This document shows positions 24,635-47,000 of a stretch of DNA of 64,000 nucleotides, one piece after another. The notes beneath the pieces were generated by a model that searched no databases, was not told the DNA's origin, and saw only the letters and a program-made list of their open reading frames with translations. The DNA comes from Mustela lutreola. Taxonomy: Eukaryota > Chordata > Mammalia > Carnivora > Mustelidae. Each line of letters begins with the position of its first letter. Within the stretch, counting starts at the first letter, position 1. Location of the stretch: assembly GCF_030435805.1 (NCBI RefSeq), contig NC_081303.1, forward strand, positions 70,407,910-70,471,909. Direction: 5' to 3'. Position numbers and translations under genes: made by a program.

Positions 24635-26540
24635 ACCTGGTGCTTGGGAGGACTGAGAGAGGAACGGGTATCAGTGAGGGCAGGACCAAGAGGCCTGCCC
24701 CTGCTAGGAGAGGGGTTTGGTGTGCGGAATGAAGGGAGGGATGAAGCGACAGCTGGTGGAAACCATAGAGGAGTGGTGTCTATGATTCTTCTTCATGCCC
24801 AAATCATCTTTCCCGAGCATGGGATCTATCTGCTTGGCACAGAGGCTTAGCCTGTGCACTGCACAAGGGACAGTGAAAGGCAGGAAAGTTTCATAAACCG
24901 AGTCCCTAGACTACTGGAGATCACAGAAAAGGAGGGCACCCCCACCTCCAGAACTTCCTCTCGATCATTCTATGAAGAGGAAAAGGCTTCCCATAAATGA
25001 GCCCAGAGGTGTCACCTGAGACCCTGGCTTCCCTTCTGAGCCAGGGGAATACCATGCTTCCCCCCATCCTACAGAAAAGATAGAATTTGCTTTTCTTCCC
25101 CCAAAAGTGCTCAAACCCTCCTTCCATTTAAAATCTCTCACCTAGACCCCCTGGCTAGGGAACACCCATTTCGAACCTCACCCCCTTATAGAACCAGCCA
25201 GGTGATCAGATCTGAAACTCACAGACATGACGGTTAGCTCGGGGCCAGACGGGTCTCCCGGACTAAATCAAAATGGGATGGAAATCAGGCTGGGTTGATG
25301 TGGGAGACTCACAATACCAACGTGGGGCGCGAAGAAGACGAGGCATTTTCCAGTAACTTGGTTCCCACTCCACACTTGAAGCAGTTACCCCTGGACCCTG
25401 GCTCATCACTCAGAGCTCATCTGAAATCACTGCTTCCCAGGCACCGGACAGGGCTCCCAATTTCCTCCGTGTATCAGTCTTCGTCTGGCCTTCAAGGGCC
25501 TCACCATGCATAGTGACATTCTTCCCTTTCTTCCCCAGTTTCTGTTTTTCTCTCATGCGGAAAGATGTGTGGGGACAAAGAGCTCAGTCTGTCCCTTGCA
25601 AGATGCCCTTGAACAGGTTAATTAATTTCAAAGAGCCAGATCTTCCTCCCGGGGTTGGCGAGCAGATACAACCGTGCAAGAGAGGCGGGAAACATAGTGG
25701 AGGGTTTCAGTCGCTGTGCAGGGCTAAGTCTTACCCAGCTCGGGTGGGTACTCAGGACCCGTTCTGCCGCAGCTGCAGAATTGGGAGGTAGAACCTGCGG
25801 CATCTGATGCGATGCAGATACCACAGGAAATCCCGGCTCCTGGCCGAGCAGGAAATAGGACAGGCATGGACCTGACCCGGGGCGATTCCTTAGCCGCCCA
25901 CCCTGGCACGTGGAGCTCGTCTCCCATCCAGAGGCCTTTTGTTCCCCTTTGCCTTTCCCACGTCCAGCCCTCATCGGGCCCTCTAAGGTTCCTCCTGCCC
26001 GCAGAAACCACTGAAAACTCAAGTTCCCATAAAACCTTCCATCAGGAGCATCACACAAGGCTTCAAGACGCCATCTGCTCTCAGCTACGCTAATGTCCAG
26101 ATGCGTGCCTACTGTGCGCTGTCCCCACGCTGTTCCCTGACCCTCCCTCTGGTCCGAATTGGTCACTGTTTGGGGTGGGACAGCCAGGCTACTCCACGGC
26201 CCAACCTCAGTCCAGTTGCCACACACGGAAAGCCAAGCTGGGTGCAGACGTCATTTCTTAGGTTCCGCGGTTTCTGAACGTGCCTGGACACCTGACACGC
26301 GCCCCCTGTTCCAGCTCCATGCCACTGGACCCGGGGCCGACGGTGTCATCCCTGGCCCAGCCACAGGCAGCTTTCACTCCTCGACCAAGCAGCCTCGCCC
26401 TGAAGTCTACCAGACCGTAAGCTCTGTGAGGTCAGGAGCTCGTTACTCCAAACGGCGTGGTCAGTCCCCGGCCTAGCGCCTCGTAGAGGCTGAATAAAGA
26501 TATGATGTGATAAAGATACAATAAATAGACGAATAGAGTC
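24635..26540. other. APOA2-FCER1G intergenic region
   Basis: Convergent genes. Single-copy sequence with no recognisable exon; the 202-codon minus-strand frame at 25618-26226 shows no similarity that I can name. An L2 end lies at 26405-26530. Confidence 0.55.
26405..26530 (+). repeat. LINE-2 3' end
   Basis: Follows the L2 terminus: AGACCGTAAGCTCTGTGAGG, GTCAGTCCCCGGCCTAGCGC, then GAGGCTGAATAAAGAT. It ends about 25 bases beyond the FCER1G poly(A) signal. Confidence 0.65.
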
Positions 26541-26554
26541 CAGGTTCTGACGGC

Positions 26555-26560
26555 TTTATT
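26555..26560 (-). terminator. FCER1G: FCER1G poly(A) signal
   Basis: AATAAA on the minus strand (TTTATT on plus), about 270 bases past the stop. Confidence 0.85.
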
Positions 26561-26825
26561 GGTGATGCTCTCTTTCCACTGTTGAGTGGGAGACAGGAGA
26601 GGGGTGGGGAACGGCAGTGAGATCAGAATATACACGTTCATGGTTAGCGTCTGAGCAGAAGTCTGGTGGGGAGCAAGACCCACCGGTGTCCAATAACGGG
26701 GGACGTAGCATCATTTCAGAGGTAAGGTCGGCGGGCACTAACGGGGGACGTATGTCATGTCAACCATGGGGGTTAGGAAGAGAGCGAGGAGGGGAAGGAT
26801 GTGGCCAGGGACATCTATTCTCAAG

Positions 26826-29642
26826 TTACTGGGATGGTTTCTCATGCTTCAGGGTCTCGTACATCTCCTGGTTCCGGGTGCTCAGGCCCTGGAGGTGAAG
26901 GTCAGAGGATGGTCAGGGCTTGTGCACCCTGCAGGCCCCCTGTCGGGCCCCCTATAGACCCTATGTCTTTCAAAGATCACACGAAAACCCACTCTCTCCT
27001 GTTGACTTCCCCAGACTGGGGTGGGGGAAGGCAGGTTCACTCACCGTGTAAATGCCGTCAGATTTCTGCAGAAGCAAAAGGGACAAGGCATTAGACACGC
27101 ATGCCTCCTTCAGGGTTCCTCGGCCTCTTCTTCCCCACCCAGCGAGGTGTGTGGCTGGGACTGGCCAGACACTGGGGCCAGAGGGCGCTCATGTGAGGAC
27201 TCTGGGGCACGAATGCCCGTTTGCCCGTAGGGCTACAAATGCGCATACACACCGCATACTCAGGGTCACTCTCCGCTCTCCCTCATCACCTGCTGAGTAT
27301 TTTACTTGGGGCTTGGCTAGGTGGCAGGGTGCGCAGGGGGCGGGGGGGCGACCTTGGACAGTGGGAGTCTGTAGCAGTGACACCCAGGCGTGGAAGGGGC
27401 CATACCTCGTGGCTGGCTGTGGCTGCCTTCCGCACCTGGATCTGGAGCAGGGGAGAGAGATCATCGGTAAGGGCAAAGGTAGAGGCCCAGCCCCATCTCT
27501 CCCCAACTTCACGGGGATCCCCAGTTATTCCCTCACCTCAAAGCCAAGCCAGCCCCGTCCCCCGGCCTTACCTTAAGTCGGCAGTAGAGAAGGGTGAGGA
27601 CGATACCGTACAAAAACAGGATGGCATCCAGGATATAGCAGAGCTGAGGCTCTCCCAGGGCGGCTGAGGGGACAGAGGGTGCCCTCAGGGTCAGGGGCAT
27701 CGGGGAGGTTCCGGCGCTCGGAGGACCGAACCGGCAGGTGGGACCGGGCCTGGCGGGGAATCTCCCAGGAGACACACTGGGTCTTCCTCTCTGGATCCTA
27801 TTTTTCTGGGCTTTCCCCCTTCTCTCTCACCCTGGGGCAGGGCTGGGACAGGAAGTGTGGGGTGTTCTGCCTGCTGCGATGGAACCTACAGGCGCTGAGA
27901 GCTGAGGAGGGAGCCCCCCTCAGCCCTCCCCGCCCCCGCCCGGGGCCCCCAGGCCTCTGCTTTCCACCCTGTCGGTTCCTCAGGCCCCAGTGAGCACTTC
28001 ACAGCCCTCAAGGGACTCATTTGAGTTCACTCTGCGAAGAGCAAAACCTCAGCCCAGAGGGGTAGGGTGAAGGACAGGCAGCGACAAATTTCACTGAAGA
28101 AACCACAGGAGTGTCTCTGCTAGGTCCTGTGACCTGTGGCTGAGGGCTGGACAGGAAGGATGTGAACCGAGGAGGGGGGAGGCAAGGACCCGGTTATCGG
28201 TCATCTCTGAGCCTCCGTCCGCATCTCTGGCCCGCTAGAGTGGGCGCAGAAATGGACAGGGGTCTGCTTCCCTGGGCCTCACGGATCCCGGCGGCCGGAC
28301 GGCGCACGGCTGGGGGAGAGGCTCTGCCCGACGCCCGGGCCCCGGGGCGTCGGGGGAGGGGGATGACCACAAGCCCGATCCCAGCCCCAGGCACTCTGCC
28401 CTGTTACTCACTCACTCTGGGCCGGAGAGGAAGTTTTATGCAACTTAAAAAATCAAATAGGGTGTGAGCCCCAGCTGCAGTCTGCCCTGAGTCCCTTTCT
28501 GAAGGGCTCACCGGCACGTGGCCGACGCTGGGTGGTACTTCTGGTCCCGACGCTCTTTCCCACAATATTGCATAAATCGAAAAACTACCGGGTGCGGGTC
28601 GGTGGGGGGGAAACATCATTATCACCATTTTACCAAGGATGAACGGCAGGCTCGGAAAAGCTAAGTAATTCCTTTAGGGCCAGAAGGCTAAGGGACAGAG
28701 CTGGAGCTCAAAACCAGGTTTTCTGCTTCCGGCGCTTCTGTCCGGACCTTTCTGCCTCGGTGCCCCCGCTCTTCTCCTCCCCTGGTGGCAGCAGGCTGGC
28801 ACCTCCAGTCCTGCCAGTCCTGCCCTCCACCTCACAGCTGGGCTGCCGGACTCCCCCGCCAGTCTCTTTCCATTTCCCACCTCCCTGGATGTTCACGAAC
28901 CCCCCATCTCCCCAGCCCCCAGCTGCAACCCCCGTCAAAATGCAAACACACAGCCAGGCCCCAGGCAGCCAGAAGCAACAGTGTAGAAACCGAGTGCCTG
29001 GAGCCTCAGAGCCTCTGAGACCTGCCCGGGTCTGCCTCCATTTCTTGGCTGGCGCTCAGGCCTCTAGAACCGGGCACTGCAAGCTGCCTCCCCGGCCCTC
29101 ACAGCAGCTGTTGGCAGAGTGGCCTGGGCTGGTGGCGGCCCCTGGAAGCAGGTACCAGGTCCACTTTGACCATCCTTGCCTCACTGCCAAGCCGGACACA
29201 ACAGGCTCCCGCTTTCCTAGGGGGGCTTTATGAATTCGTCGCCCAGCCTGAGATCAGCTCCCAGCGGGCCAGCCCAAAGGCACCACACAGGAAACGCTGA
29301 TCATGGGAAAAGAAGCTTCTCCCCAGGCTGGCTTTTCATGTCATACCTCCCCTGCCCAACTGAAGCCTTCCCCGTGATCAACCCTGAAAAAGTGAGGAGA
29401 CGTGAAAGCAGGGAACTAGGACTCTTGTGCCCTGACAGGGACCAGAGGGGACCATCCTCAAGGTCTCAGGGTCCGTCTGAGCCCGGCGCCCACCTGCCAG
29501 CCTTTTCCCGTCTTCCCCTGCCTCGGCCCTCAGACGCAAGCCCTTGGCTCTCACCCTAGGCCCAGCCCGTGGGCCCACAGCCCACACTCTCACCTGCTTG
29601 TTCAACCAGGAGGAGCAGGAGCAAGACCACTGCGGGGACCAT
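26826..29642 (-). CDS. FCER1G: FCER1G, Fc receptor common gamma chain
   Basis: Disulfide-linked homodimeric signalling adaptor for FcεRI, FcγRI/III, FcαR, GPVI and others in myeloid, mast and NK cells. Exons on minus: 29594-29642, 27572-27663, 27406-27441, 27045-27065 and 26826-26888, making 261 bases and 86 residues, the human length. Residues 1-18 are the signal peptide. A five-residue ectodomain with the dimerising Cys25 is followed by the transmembrane helix [20 protein letters not shown], with the Asp29 that pairs with receptor Arg/Lys. The tail carries one [19 protein letters not shown], with both YxxL boxes intact. The next-to-last residue is Ser, where human has Pro. Two exons are very small (36 and 21 bases) but keep frame and GT-AG ends. 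Confidence 0.97.
28180..28370. other. CpG-rich patch in FCER1G intron 1
   Basis: Short GC-dense, CpG-rich segment inside intron 1, away from any known exon. It could be an internal regulatory element. Confidence 0.45.
28590..28720 (+). repeat. MIR fragment in FCER1G intron
   Basis: ACATCATTATCACCATTTTA, AAGCTAAGTAATTCCTTTAG, GGGACAGAGCTGGAGCTCAA follow the MIR 3' half. Confidence 0.65.
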
Positions 29643-29830
29643 CTTGGGCGGGGGCTGAAGGGCCGCGAGCCGGCGATCGAACGCTCTGGCACTGCGCAGC
29701 TGTGCTCAGCGGCTCCCTGACCACAGAGTTCCCCCCCTTCCTGCCCCGCCTTCCCCCAGCTTTGGCCCCTTCCCCTTCCTGCACCAGAGCCCAGGCGGCT
29801 CCCGGAAGGGCCAACTAAGGGAGTTAGATC
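29643..29830 (-). promoter_or_regulatory. FCER1G: FCER1G TATA-less promoter
   Basis: No TATA box. A RUNX-type ACCACAG (29720-29726) and a purine-rich ETS-like run (CCCCCTTCCT on plus, 29733-29742) lie within 100 bases of the start codon. This would suit a myeloid promoter. The site calls are motif matches only. Confidence 0.4.
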
Positions 29831-30310
29831 TGGGCTCTCCTGCCGCAGTCCTTGGGTGACCAAGGCCCAGGCACCAGGGAAAGGGTTGCTGGGGCGGGGG
29901 GCGGGGAACACCCCTGCCTGAGAAAGGCCATCTAAACTGGCCGACACCCCATGTCCGGCACATCTGGAAGAACTGTCCCTTCAATGTCCCTGAGACCCCA
30001 CCAGAGCCTTTCCCCGGCCGCATGGAACTGTGCCCCCGTCTTGATGGGAGACATTTGCCAGTTTGTGGAGGCGGCCGAATCTGGGCGGGGGGAACTGTGG
30101 GGAAAAGAGGAAATGGGGAATGGAGAAGTGGGAAGGCCAAGAGTCAGACAAGGGGGTGGAGATGAACAGGAAAAGCTGGCAAGAACGGAGGAGACTCATA
30201 GAGAGCTGTAGGTTAACGCACGTTCTCAACTTCTCCAACAAAGCGAAAGACGGGAAGATCCCGAGAAAGACACATCAGAGGTTTGGGCAGAGGGGCCAGA
30301 AGGCGGCTAC

Positions 30311-30316
30311 TTTATT
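30311..30316 (-). terminator. NDUFS2: NDUFS2 poly(A) signal
   Basis: AATAAA on minus, about 180 bases past the stop codon. Confidence 0.85.
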
Positions 30317-30369
30317 CTAATTCCTCCTTTTCTAGTACATGCACAGAAAGCCTGACGGCTGAGTGTCTG

Positions 30370-30422
30370 CAGGTGTGCGCACACACGCGCACGCGCGCAC
30401 ACACACGCACACACGCACACAC
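30370..30422. repeat. Alternating purine-pyrimidine CA/CG tract in the NDUFS2 3' UTR
   Basis: CACACACG and GCGCGC units alternate without a break over about 50 bases, a composition prone to Z-DNA. It lies between the NDUFS2 stop codon and the poly(A) signal, so it is transcribed. Confidence 0.85.
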
Positions 30423-30497
30423 AGAGCCCCTTTCCAGGGACGGCTGGGCTCCGAGGAGGAAGCAGACAGGCAGGGGTCCCGGACGCTGTTCCCCGGC

Positions 30498-40351
<9,854 letters not shown>

Positions 40352-40900
40352 CTTGCCCCGCCGCGGACTGCGGGAAGGAGAACGGGCGGAAGTGCCTCCC
40401 GCGCGCCCCCTGGCGGCTTCCCGCGGATGGGCGCACGGGGCCGCCGTCCTGGCAGCTGGCGGGGCCGCGGCCGCCACGAGCCGACAGCGTCCGGCGTCCG
40501 CGCCGAGGCTCCGCTCTCGCTCTCGCTCTCGGAGCGGCGGCCGCGCACGGTGCTCGCCGCTCGAGGCGGACTCGCCGAGGCGGGAGCCGGAGCAAGTCGC
40601 GGCTCCCGCGGGGGCCCGGCGCTCGGCTCCCCGCCCCCTGCCCGAGCCGCGCTCCGGGTGGCGGCGTCGGAGCCCGGCCCTCCCGGGACAGCCAGCCCCA
40701 GGCTTTGCCAAAAGATTGGGAGCGGACAGAGCCAGCTCATTTCCAGATGGCCCGAACGGGCTCGCGAACGGGGACCCGAGCGCGGCGGGGCGGGTCTGAG
40801 AGCGCCCGCCAAACCAAAACGAAAGAGGAGCACGCCAAGGCCACCAGCATTGGAGCGGGCTGCTGGGTGCGGAGCAGCCGCCTCAGCCCAGCTGGGGAGA

Positions 40901-43600
40901 GGAGGTCCCCTCTGGGTGACCCTGATGTCTGCCAGGTTTCCAGAAGCTACAGAAGCGCCCTTAGAGATGTTTCATTCCCTACTTCCGGCCTGGGTCAAGT
41001 CCTCTTTTCCCTCCTGTCTTTCTGACCCTGGCCAGTGGCATCGCATGGGAACGCCGTGCCTCCAGGAATCTGATCCCAATTCTGCATGGAAGAGACCTCG
41101 AGTTTTGCAGCTTTGGAGGCTAGTTCCAGCTCGCTCCCTGCGCCTTCCAGCCCAGCTCCAGCTGGGCCACCCGTTGAGTTTGCACAGGCCTCCCACTCTG
41201 AGCCTAGAAAGAGGCCGGTCCCCAGATCCCCCCCCCCACCACCACCACCACCACCAACGGGGTCCCTGAGACAGCCCACCAGCAGTGCTGCAGGGTGGGG
41301 CAGACAGACCAGGAGAGTGGCAGAGACAGGGAATTCTTAGTTGTGAAGAAAGAGGGGAAAGCCAGACTTCGAGCCTGGGAGTTGACCTAATGGGAACCGT
41401 CCCAAAGGGTGGGGCCACATCCCTGGCTGTGGGAACCGACTGGGACCCGGGATGGACTGGGCAGCCCCCACAGCCAGGCAGAGGCTCTGCCTCCCTGTCT
41501 CCCTCACTCCCCCCACCCTTTCCCTGAGCCTGCTCTCCCTTTGTAGCTGGAACGCAGTGAAGCAGTGAACGGGATGAGGGGGCAGGGCGATGCTGGAGGT
41601 GAGGGAACTGCATTTATTTGCCCTAATGCAGCCTCGGAGAAGTCAGGATAGAGCCTGAGCTGCTTGGCCCTGGAGGCAACTTGAGCTGGGATACTGGGGT
41701 GAGGGCTCCTGGGAGGCTACCTAGGACACTGCATCTTTTGTGCCTTCTCCCTGTGGCCGACACCCCCACACACTGCTGCTGTGACTCTAAGGCCCTTTGT
41801 CTTTCACTGCTTAGTCACCCGCTTTGTCCTCATCTCAGATGGGGGGTTGGAAAGGGGCAGTGAGAGTCCTCTGGTGATAGCTCCTCTTGGCCCTGCCCCT
41901 CCTGGTCTCCTGTCCTTTGTCTGACTCCCGCAGCCCCAGCCCCCTCCAGGGTTAGGACCAGAGTCAGGGCACATGGTGGGTCAAGAGGTGGTCTGGCCAT
42001 GGTGGGCAGTTCAGGAAGTGGTGGGCATCGGGGGCAGGTAGTCACGACCTGAGCAGGAAGGGAGGGGGAAAGGAAGCATTCCGGCGGATATGATCTGGGA
42101 GACAGGAGGTGACAAGGCAGAGAATGGGTAGAGGCATGGGGGTAGGGGCAGGTGATGTGCCTCTGGGAAAGGAAAGGAACCGCTGACTGCATTCTCTTTC
42201 CTGGGGATATCCTGGGGAAAGGAGTGGCCGTGGCATGGAGTGGGCAGAAATTGCCTCTACTTCTGTACCCTTAACTTCTTTATCTCGAGCGTCTACCCCC
42301 AAGACCTCTCTGCTGAGTTCTCTCCCATCCAGAACCCAACCAAGGGAATCCTCTGGCTTCCTTCTCCCACCACTGTCTCTGCCTTCCTAGACACTCTCCC
42401 CACCTCGGGCACTGGGTTCCCATTTTTCAGGACTCTGATTTCCCTGAATACACAGGGCAGCCTCCACCTTCGCCGCGTCCCGTGGGGAATGAGAAATAAA
42501 AAATCACTAGATATTCCAGGAACGACTGTGTTCTCAGGGCAAGGTGGGGCCAAAGGAGGGAGCCAGGTGGGGATTCCCTAGGATGGACTGACTTTCCTTG
42601 CAGCGGGGTTCCTAAGAGAACAAGTCTTTCTGTGCTGGGGGCTAGCTGACTTGAGGTTGGGGGAGGATTTAGGGCAGTTGGGAGTGGGTAGGAACAGGGC
42701 CAAGAGCCTGGGGGAAGCTACTGGGAGCTGGGCCAGGGAAATGGGGAGTCAGGAAGTGGGGAGGGGGAGCCCTGGGGGGAATGGAGTCGGATTGGCTGTT
42801 CTGGGCTTTGGAGGGGGTGGGTCGTGGTAACTCAGGAGCAGGGAGCTTGAAGGAGAGGAGTGTGAAAGGAGGGGAGGTGCTACCCTGGATCCTCCTTCTA
42901 TAAAAGGAAAAGTCATTAACCCCTCCTGCCTTCCGCTCTGCCAGCTCGTGTGCCCATTCTAAGCAGACCCGTCCTACCTTTCGGCAGTAAAGTCCCTGAT
43001 CACTGTCTCCGCGCTGATCACTGTCTCCGCGCCTGTCCCACGTCCCTGCAGGCTTTTCTCTCTCTCAGTGCTCAGTCCCGTCCTGAGCCAAGTCCAGCCA
43101 CCTCCTTCCTTTGTTCTGCCCTCTTGCTGCTTCCTTACCTGTTCCCCACGGTCTTTCCCTGGCAGCTCACTCAGCTGCCTCAGCTCTGGAAACCAGCCTC
43201 TAGGGGCAGAGGGCAGCTCGAGGAAGCCCTGAGAAAAGGGAGGCCATGCCAGGTTAGAGAATGGAAGAGAGAATTCTCCCGGGACCGTGGCCTTTCTGTG
43301 CGTGTTGACCAGGCCCTTTTCCCTTACTTCCTACCCCTCTTGGGGCTCTGTCCCACCAAAAAGGGAAAGAGACAGCTGAGAGCCGACCGTGGGGTTTGGG
43401 GAAAGGCTACGTCATCAGCTGGCCCTGTGCCTGGGATCCATCCGGCTGCTAGAGATTCCCCTCCCCTGGGCAAGTCCCATTTTTTTTTTTTTTTTTTTAA
43501 GGAAAACAAAAACTAGGATTTTTGGGAAGCAATGAAACACCCATCTGAGTCCTACCAACAGAGCTCCTGGCTGAATGGCTTATAGCTCAGCCAATCGCAG
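40901..43600. other. NDUFS2-ADAMTS4 intergenic region
   Basis: Divergent genes. Single-copy, repeat-poor sequence with no exon that I recognise. It contains a CCA microsatellite (41233-41257), an 18-bp tandem duplication (42996-43031) and a T-run (43480-43498). The TATAAAAG at 42899-42906 is discussed under rejected items. Confidence 0.55.
42996..43031. repeat. 18-bp tandem duplication
   Basis: CTGATCACTGTCTCCGCG occurs twice in direct succession. Confidence 0.95.
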
Positions 43601-43660
43601 AAGCTCAGGACGCTTAAAAGAGCCCGCGCGGAGAGAGGCTGGGAAGAGCCCACGGGGAGA
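43591..43660 (+). promoter_or_regulatory. ADAMTS4: ADAMTS4 core promoter
   Basis: CCAAT (43591-43595) and a TATA-like TTAAAAG (43614-43620) lie just before the sequence that matches the start of the human ADAMTS4 leader as I recall it (CAGACACATAGACACG, from 43665). Transcription probably starts at about 43645-43665. The roughly 400-base leader to 44063 contains no upstream ATG. Confidence 0.65.
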
Positions 43661-44062
43661 CCCCCAGACACATAGACACGGGCGAGCGCGAGAGGAGGAG
43701 AGAGACAGAGACAAAGGCACAGCAGAAGGAGCCAGAGACAGGACAGGCACAGAGGCAAAGCCAGACAGTTTGAGGAAGCCCAGAAGGAGAGGCCAGAGAA
43801 GCTGCAGAAGACAGGGGCAGGGAGCGACAAAGACCCAGGAGAGGAGAGTTTGGAAGAGCCAGGCCACTCGGCGCCTCTCCTGAGCCTGGGGGCCAAGTTT
43901 TCGCCATCTCCTCTGAAGGTCCCCAGCCCCTCTGAAAACTCTGCCTCTGAGCCTGGCACAAGTCCAAGCCCCCAGGCTGTAGAGAGGAGCTTTCCAAAGC
44001 CAGGGCAGGGAGGACTGGGTGCCCAGACGGCCTCAATCCCTCGCAGCTGCGGCACCAGTGCC

Positions 44063-47000
44063 ATGTCCCGGACAGACTGGCATCCCAGGAGGAGCTTGGC
44101 GCGGTGCTGGCTGTGGGGGGTCCACACTCGCCCAATGCTCCCCACTGTGCCCAACTGTCGGCCAGTGGGACAACTGCTGCTGCTGCTGCTGGCCTCCCTC
44201 CTGCCCTCGGCCCGGCCGGCCAGCCCCCTCCCCAGGGAGGAGGAGATCGTGTTTCCAGAGAAGCTCAATGGTAGCGTCCTGCCCGGTTCGGGTGCTCCTG
44301 CCAGGCTTCTGTACCGCTTGCCAGCCTTTGGGGAGACGCTGCTTCTAGAGCTGGAGCAGGACCCTGGCGTGCGGGTCGAGGGGCTGACGGTGCAGTACCT
44401 GGGCCAAGCACCGGAGCTGCTGGGAGGGGCCGAGCCAGGCACCTACCTCACCGGCACTGTCAACGGAGATCCGGAGTCGGTGGCATCTCTGCACTGGGAC
44501 GGGGGAGCCCTGTTAGGGGTGCTGCAGTATCGGGGGACCGAACTCCACATCCAGCCCCTGGAGGGAGGCACCCTTAACTCTGCCGGGGGCCCTGGGGCTC
44601 ACATCCTCCGCCGGAAGAGTCCTGCTAGCAGCCAGGGCCCCATGTGCAACGTCAAGGCTCCTCCCGGGAATCCCAGCCCCAGCCCTCGAAGAGCCAAGGT
44701 AGGCAGCCGTGGAGTCTGTGTCCTGCAGCCACTCCCGCCATGTCTGTCCTACTGACCCCTATTCACCCTCTCCCCACCCACTTCCACTGCTGGCCCTGCT
44801 GCTCCTTCCCTGCCTTCTGCCTGCCTCTCCTCTCTCCGCTAGCCTCCTCTCTCGGGAAGGCTCTGGATGCTCCCTGCCCCAGCCCTTCTCCTGGCCAGGC
44901 TGCTGACACCCAGGAGGGCTCCCAGAGGTGGGTCAGAGACTCTCTGCTGGGAAGGGGCACCCCTCTGCCCACTCCAGCCCTGCTTGGCCAAGGCACTCTC
45001 CTGGAGCCATCTCCTGCCAGAAAGCTCTCCCAACAGCCCCCTGGGCCTTGACTCTTTTCCGTGCCCCAAATTTGATTTTCGCCCCCACTGCCGGCTAAAG
45101 GACTGAGGTTTGAAGCCCCAGGGACTGGCCTCTGGCTTCTGGCGCTGTCTTCCAAATAGTTCTGGCAAACTGCAAAGTAGGGCAAAAGCAGACGGGGAGG
45201 AAAGACAGCCCGCGCGCCCTGCCCCGTCCCCTTCCCACGCTGCGCACTGGCTGCAGGGCTGCGGCCGCTGAGCTCCATCCTTCCCCCCTCCCGCTGCCGG
45301 CCTCCCCCTTCTTCCCTCCCTCCCTCCCTCTCTCGCTTTAATCCAGACCAGCCGCTCTCCCTCCACACCCGCCACGCCGAGATCTGGCCCCGGCCCTAGC
45401 TGCTGACTGAATTGTTCCTCCAACCACACAGGGCAGACACGTTGCAGCCCGGCCCTCTAGCTCCAGGCCTGCGGGCCCGAGCACTCCGGCCTGGGGGACC
45501 CCGGAGCCCCTCCCAGAGGCAGTCCCTGCTGCTTTTCACCTCTGGGGCTCCCATGCGGCCCTGCCCTGGGACGTGGCATCCCCCTTCCCCTCCCCTCCTT
45601 GGAACCAACAGCTGATTTCTTTGAGTTACCACAAAAGCCCTGGAACTTGGGGTGGGGGTGGGGAGGGCCAACCAAGACCCGTCAGGAATCCCCGGGGGTG
45701 TGTGGGGCCCGGCTGGCTCTGCTGAGTTGCAGACCCAGAAAGCAGGGGCGGGGGAGAGGAGCCGCGGGTCTGGGAGGCTCTCTCAGGATGCTCCCCTCCG
45801 CTCTCCCCATCTAGCGCTTCGCTTCGCTGAGTAGATTTGTGGAGACCCTGGTCGTGGCGGACGACAAGATGGCAGCGTTTCACGGCGCAGGGCTGAAGCG
45901 TTACCTGCTGACGGTCATGGCCGCCGCCGCCAAGGCCTTCAAGCACCCCAGCATCCGCAACCCAGTCAGCTTGGTGGTGACGCGGCTCGTGATTCTGGGG
46001 CCGGGCGAGGAAGGGCCTCAGGTGGGACCCAGTGCCGCCCAGACCCTGCGCAGCTTCTGCGCCTGGCAGCGGGGACTCAACACCCCCGAGGACTCGGACC
46101 CTGACCACTTTGACACGGCCATCCTGTTCACCCGGCAGGTGAGGTCCCAGTCCGCTCCAAGAAGCCCCTTGTGTCCGCTGTGCTGGAAACGGTGCCCCTG
46201 GAGGGGTTCCATGGGGCACCCGGCCCCGGCCACACTGCCCGTATGCCATCCGGGTCCCAACGGCGCTGGCTACTCGGGGCCCAGGTCCCCCATGAAGCTA
46301 GATCTCGTCCCAGCGGACCGGGGTTCTCGGTTCCTCATGCACCTTCTATGCTACCTCCCCACAGGACCTGTGTGGGGTCTCCACCTGCGACACTCTGGGC
46401 ATGGCTGACGTGGGCACTGTGTGTGACCCGGCTCGGAGCTGTGCTATCGTGGAGGACGACGGGCTCCAGTCGGCCTTCACTGCTGCTCACGAACTGGGTA
46501 ACGTGGGAGTGGGGCTGCGGGGCAACAGGGCGGCCTGGGACAGCCGTCAGGGCAGGGGAAGGGGACAGTTAGCTCACTGGAGGGCGGAAGGGGTCACAGA
46601 GTGATTCTTCCTCCTGCCCAGGCCTAGCTCCATGGCCATTAACTTTTTCTGCTGTGGGTGTAGACATTTAGATTTTTTTTGATTGAATGAGATAGTGCGC
46701 GGAAACTTACCGTGAGCGCTGTGTGTGCACCCGCATGTCTGGGGAGGGCCCCCTATCGAAAGAGATGTTATTGAGGAGGGTCAGTGACGGAGTGGCTGGG
46801 TTCGGGGTTAGGAACGCTGGCTACAAAGGAAAAGAGGGTCGGGAGGTGCCCTGCATATGTTTTTGGGGGAAGGGGAGACAGCTGTGGGAGCTCCAGACTG
46901 GAGCCCCAGAAGGAGATGGGGGGCAGTGTGGGTGGGGTAGGGAATAGATCTGACCATCCACAGCTGCACCCAGGTTATTCTGGGCTTGGAGCCCCCTGAG

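Noticed and set aside
25618-26226. 202-codon minus-strand frame between APOA2 and FCER1G
   Set aside because: No recognisable similarity, no CpG promoter, and overlaps other frames. Treated as chance.
41233-41257. CCA-repeat frame encoding poly-His/poly-Pro
   Set aside because: Simple microsatellite; the coding frames through it are accidental.
42899-42906. TATAAAAG upstream of ADAMTS4
   Set aside because: A good TATA match, but about 750 bases before the sequence matching the human transcript start. Without transcript evidence a second promoter cannot be supported.
44763-45429. Minus-strand frames of about 200 codons in ADAMTS4 intron 1
   Set aside because: GC-rich intronic sequence, low complexity (Gly/Arg/Glu runs), no homology that I recognise.
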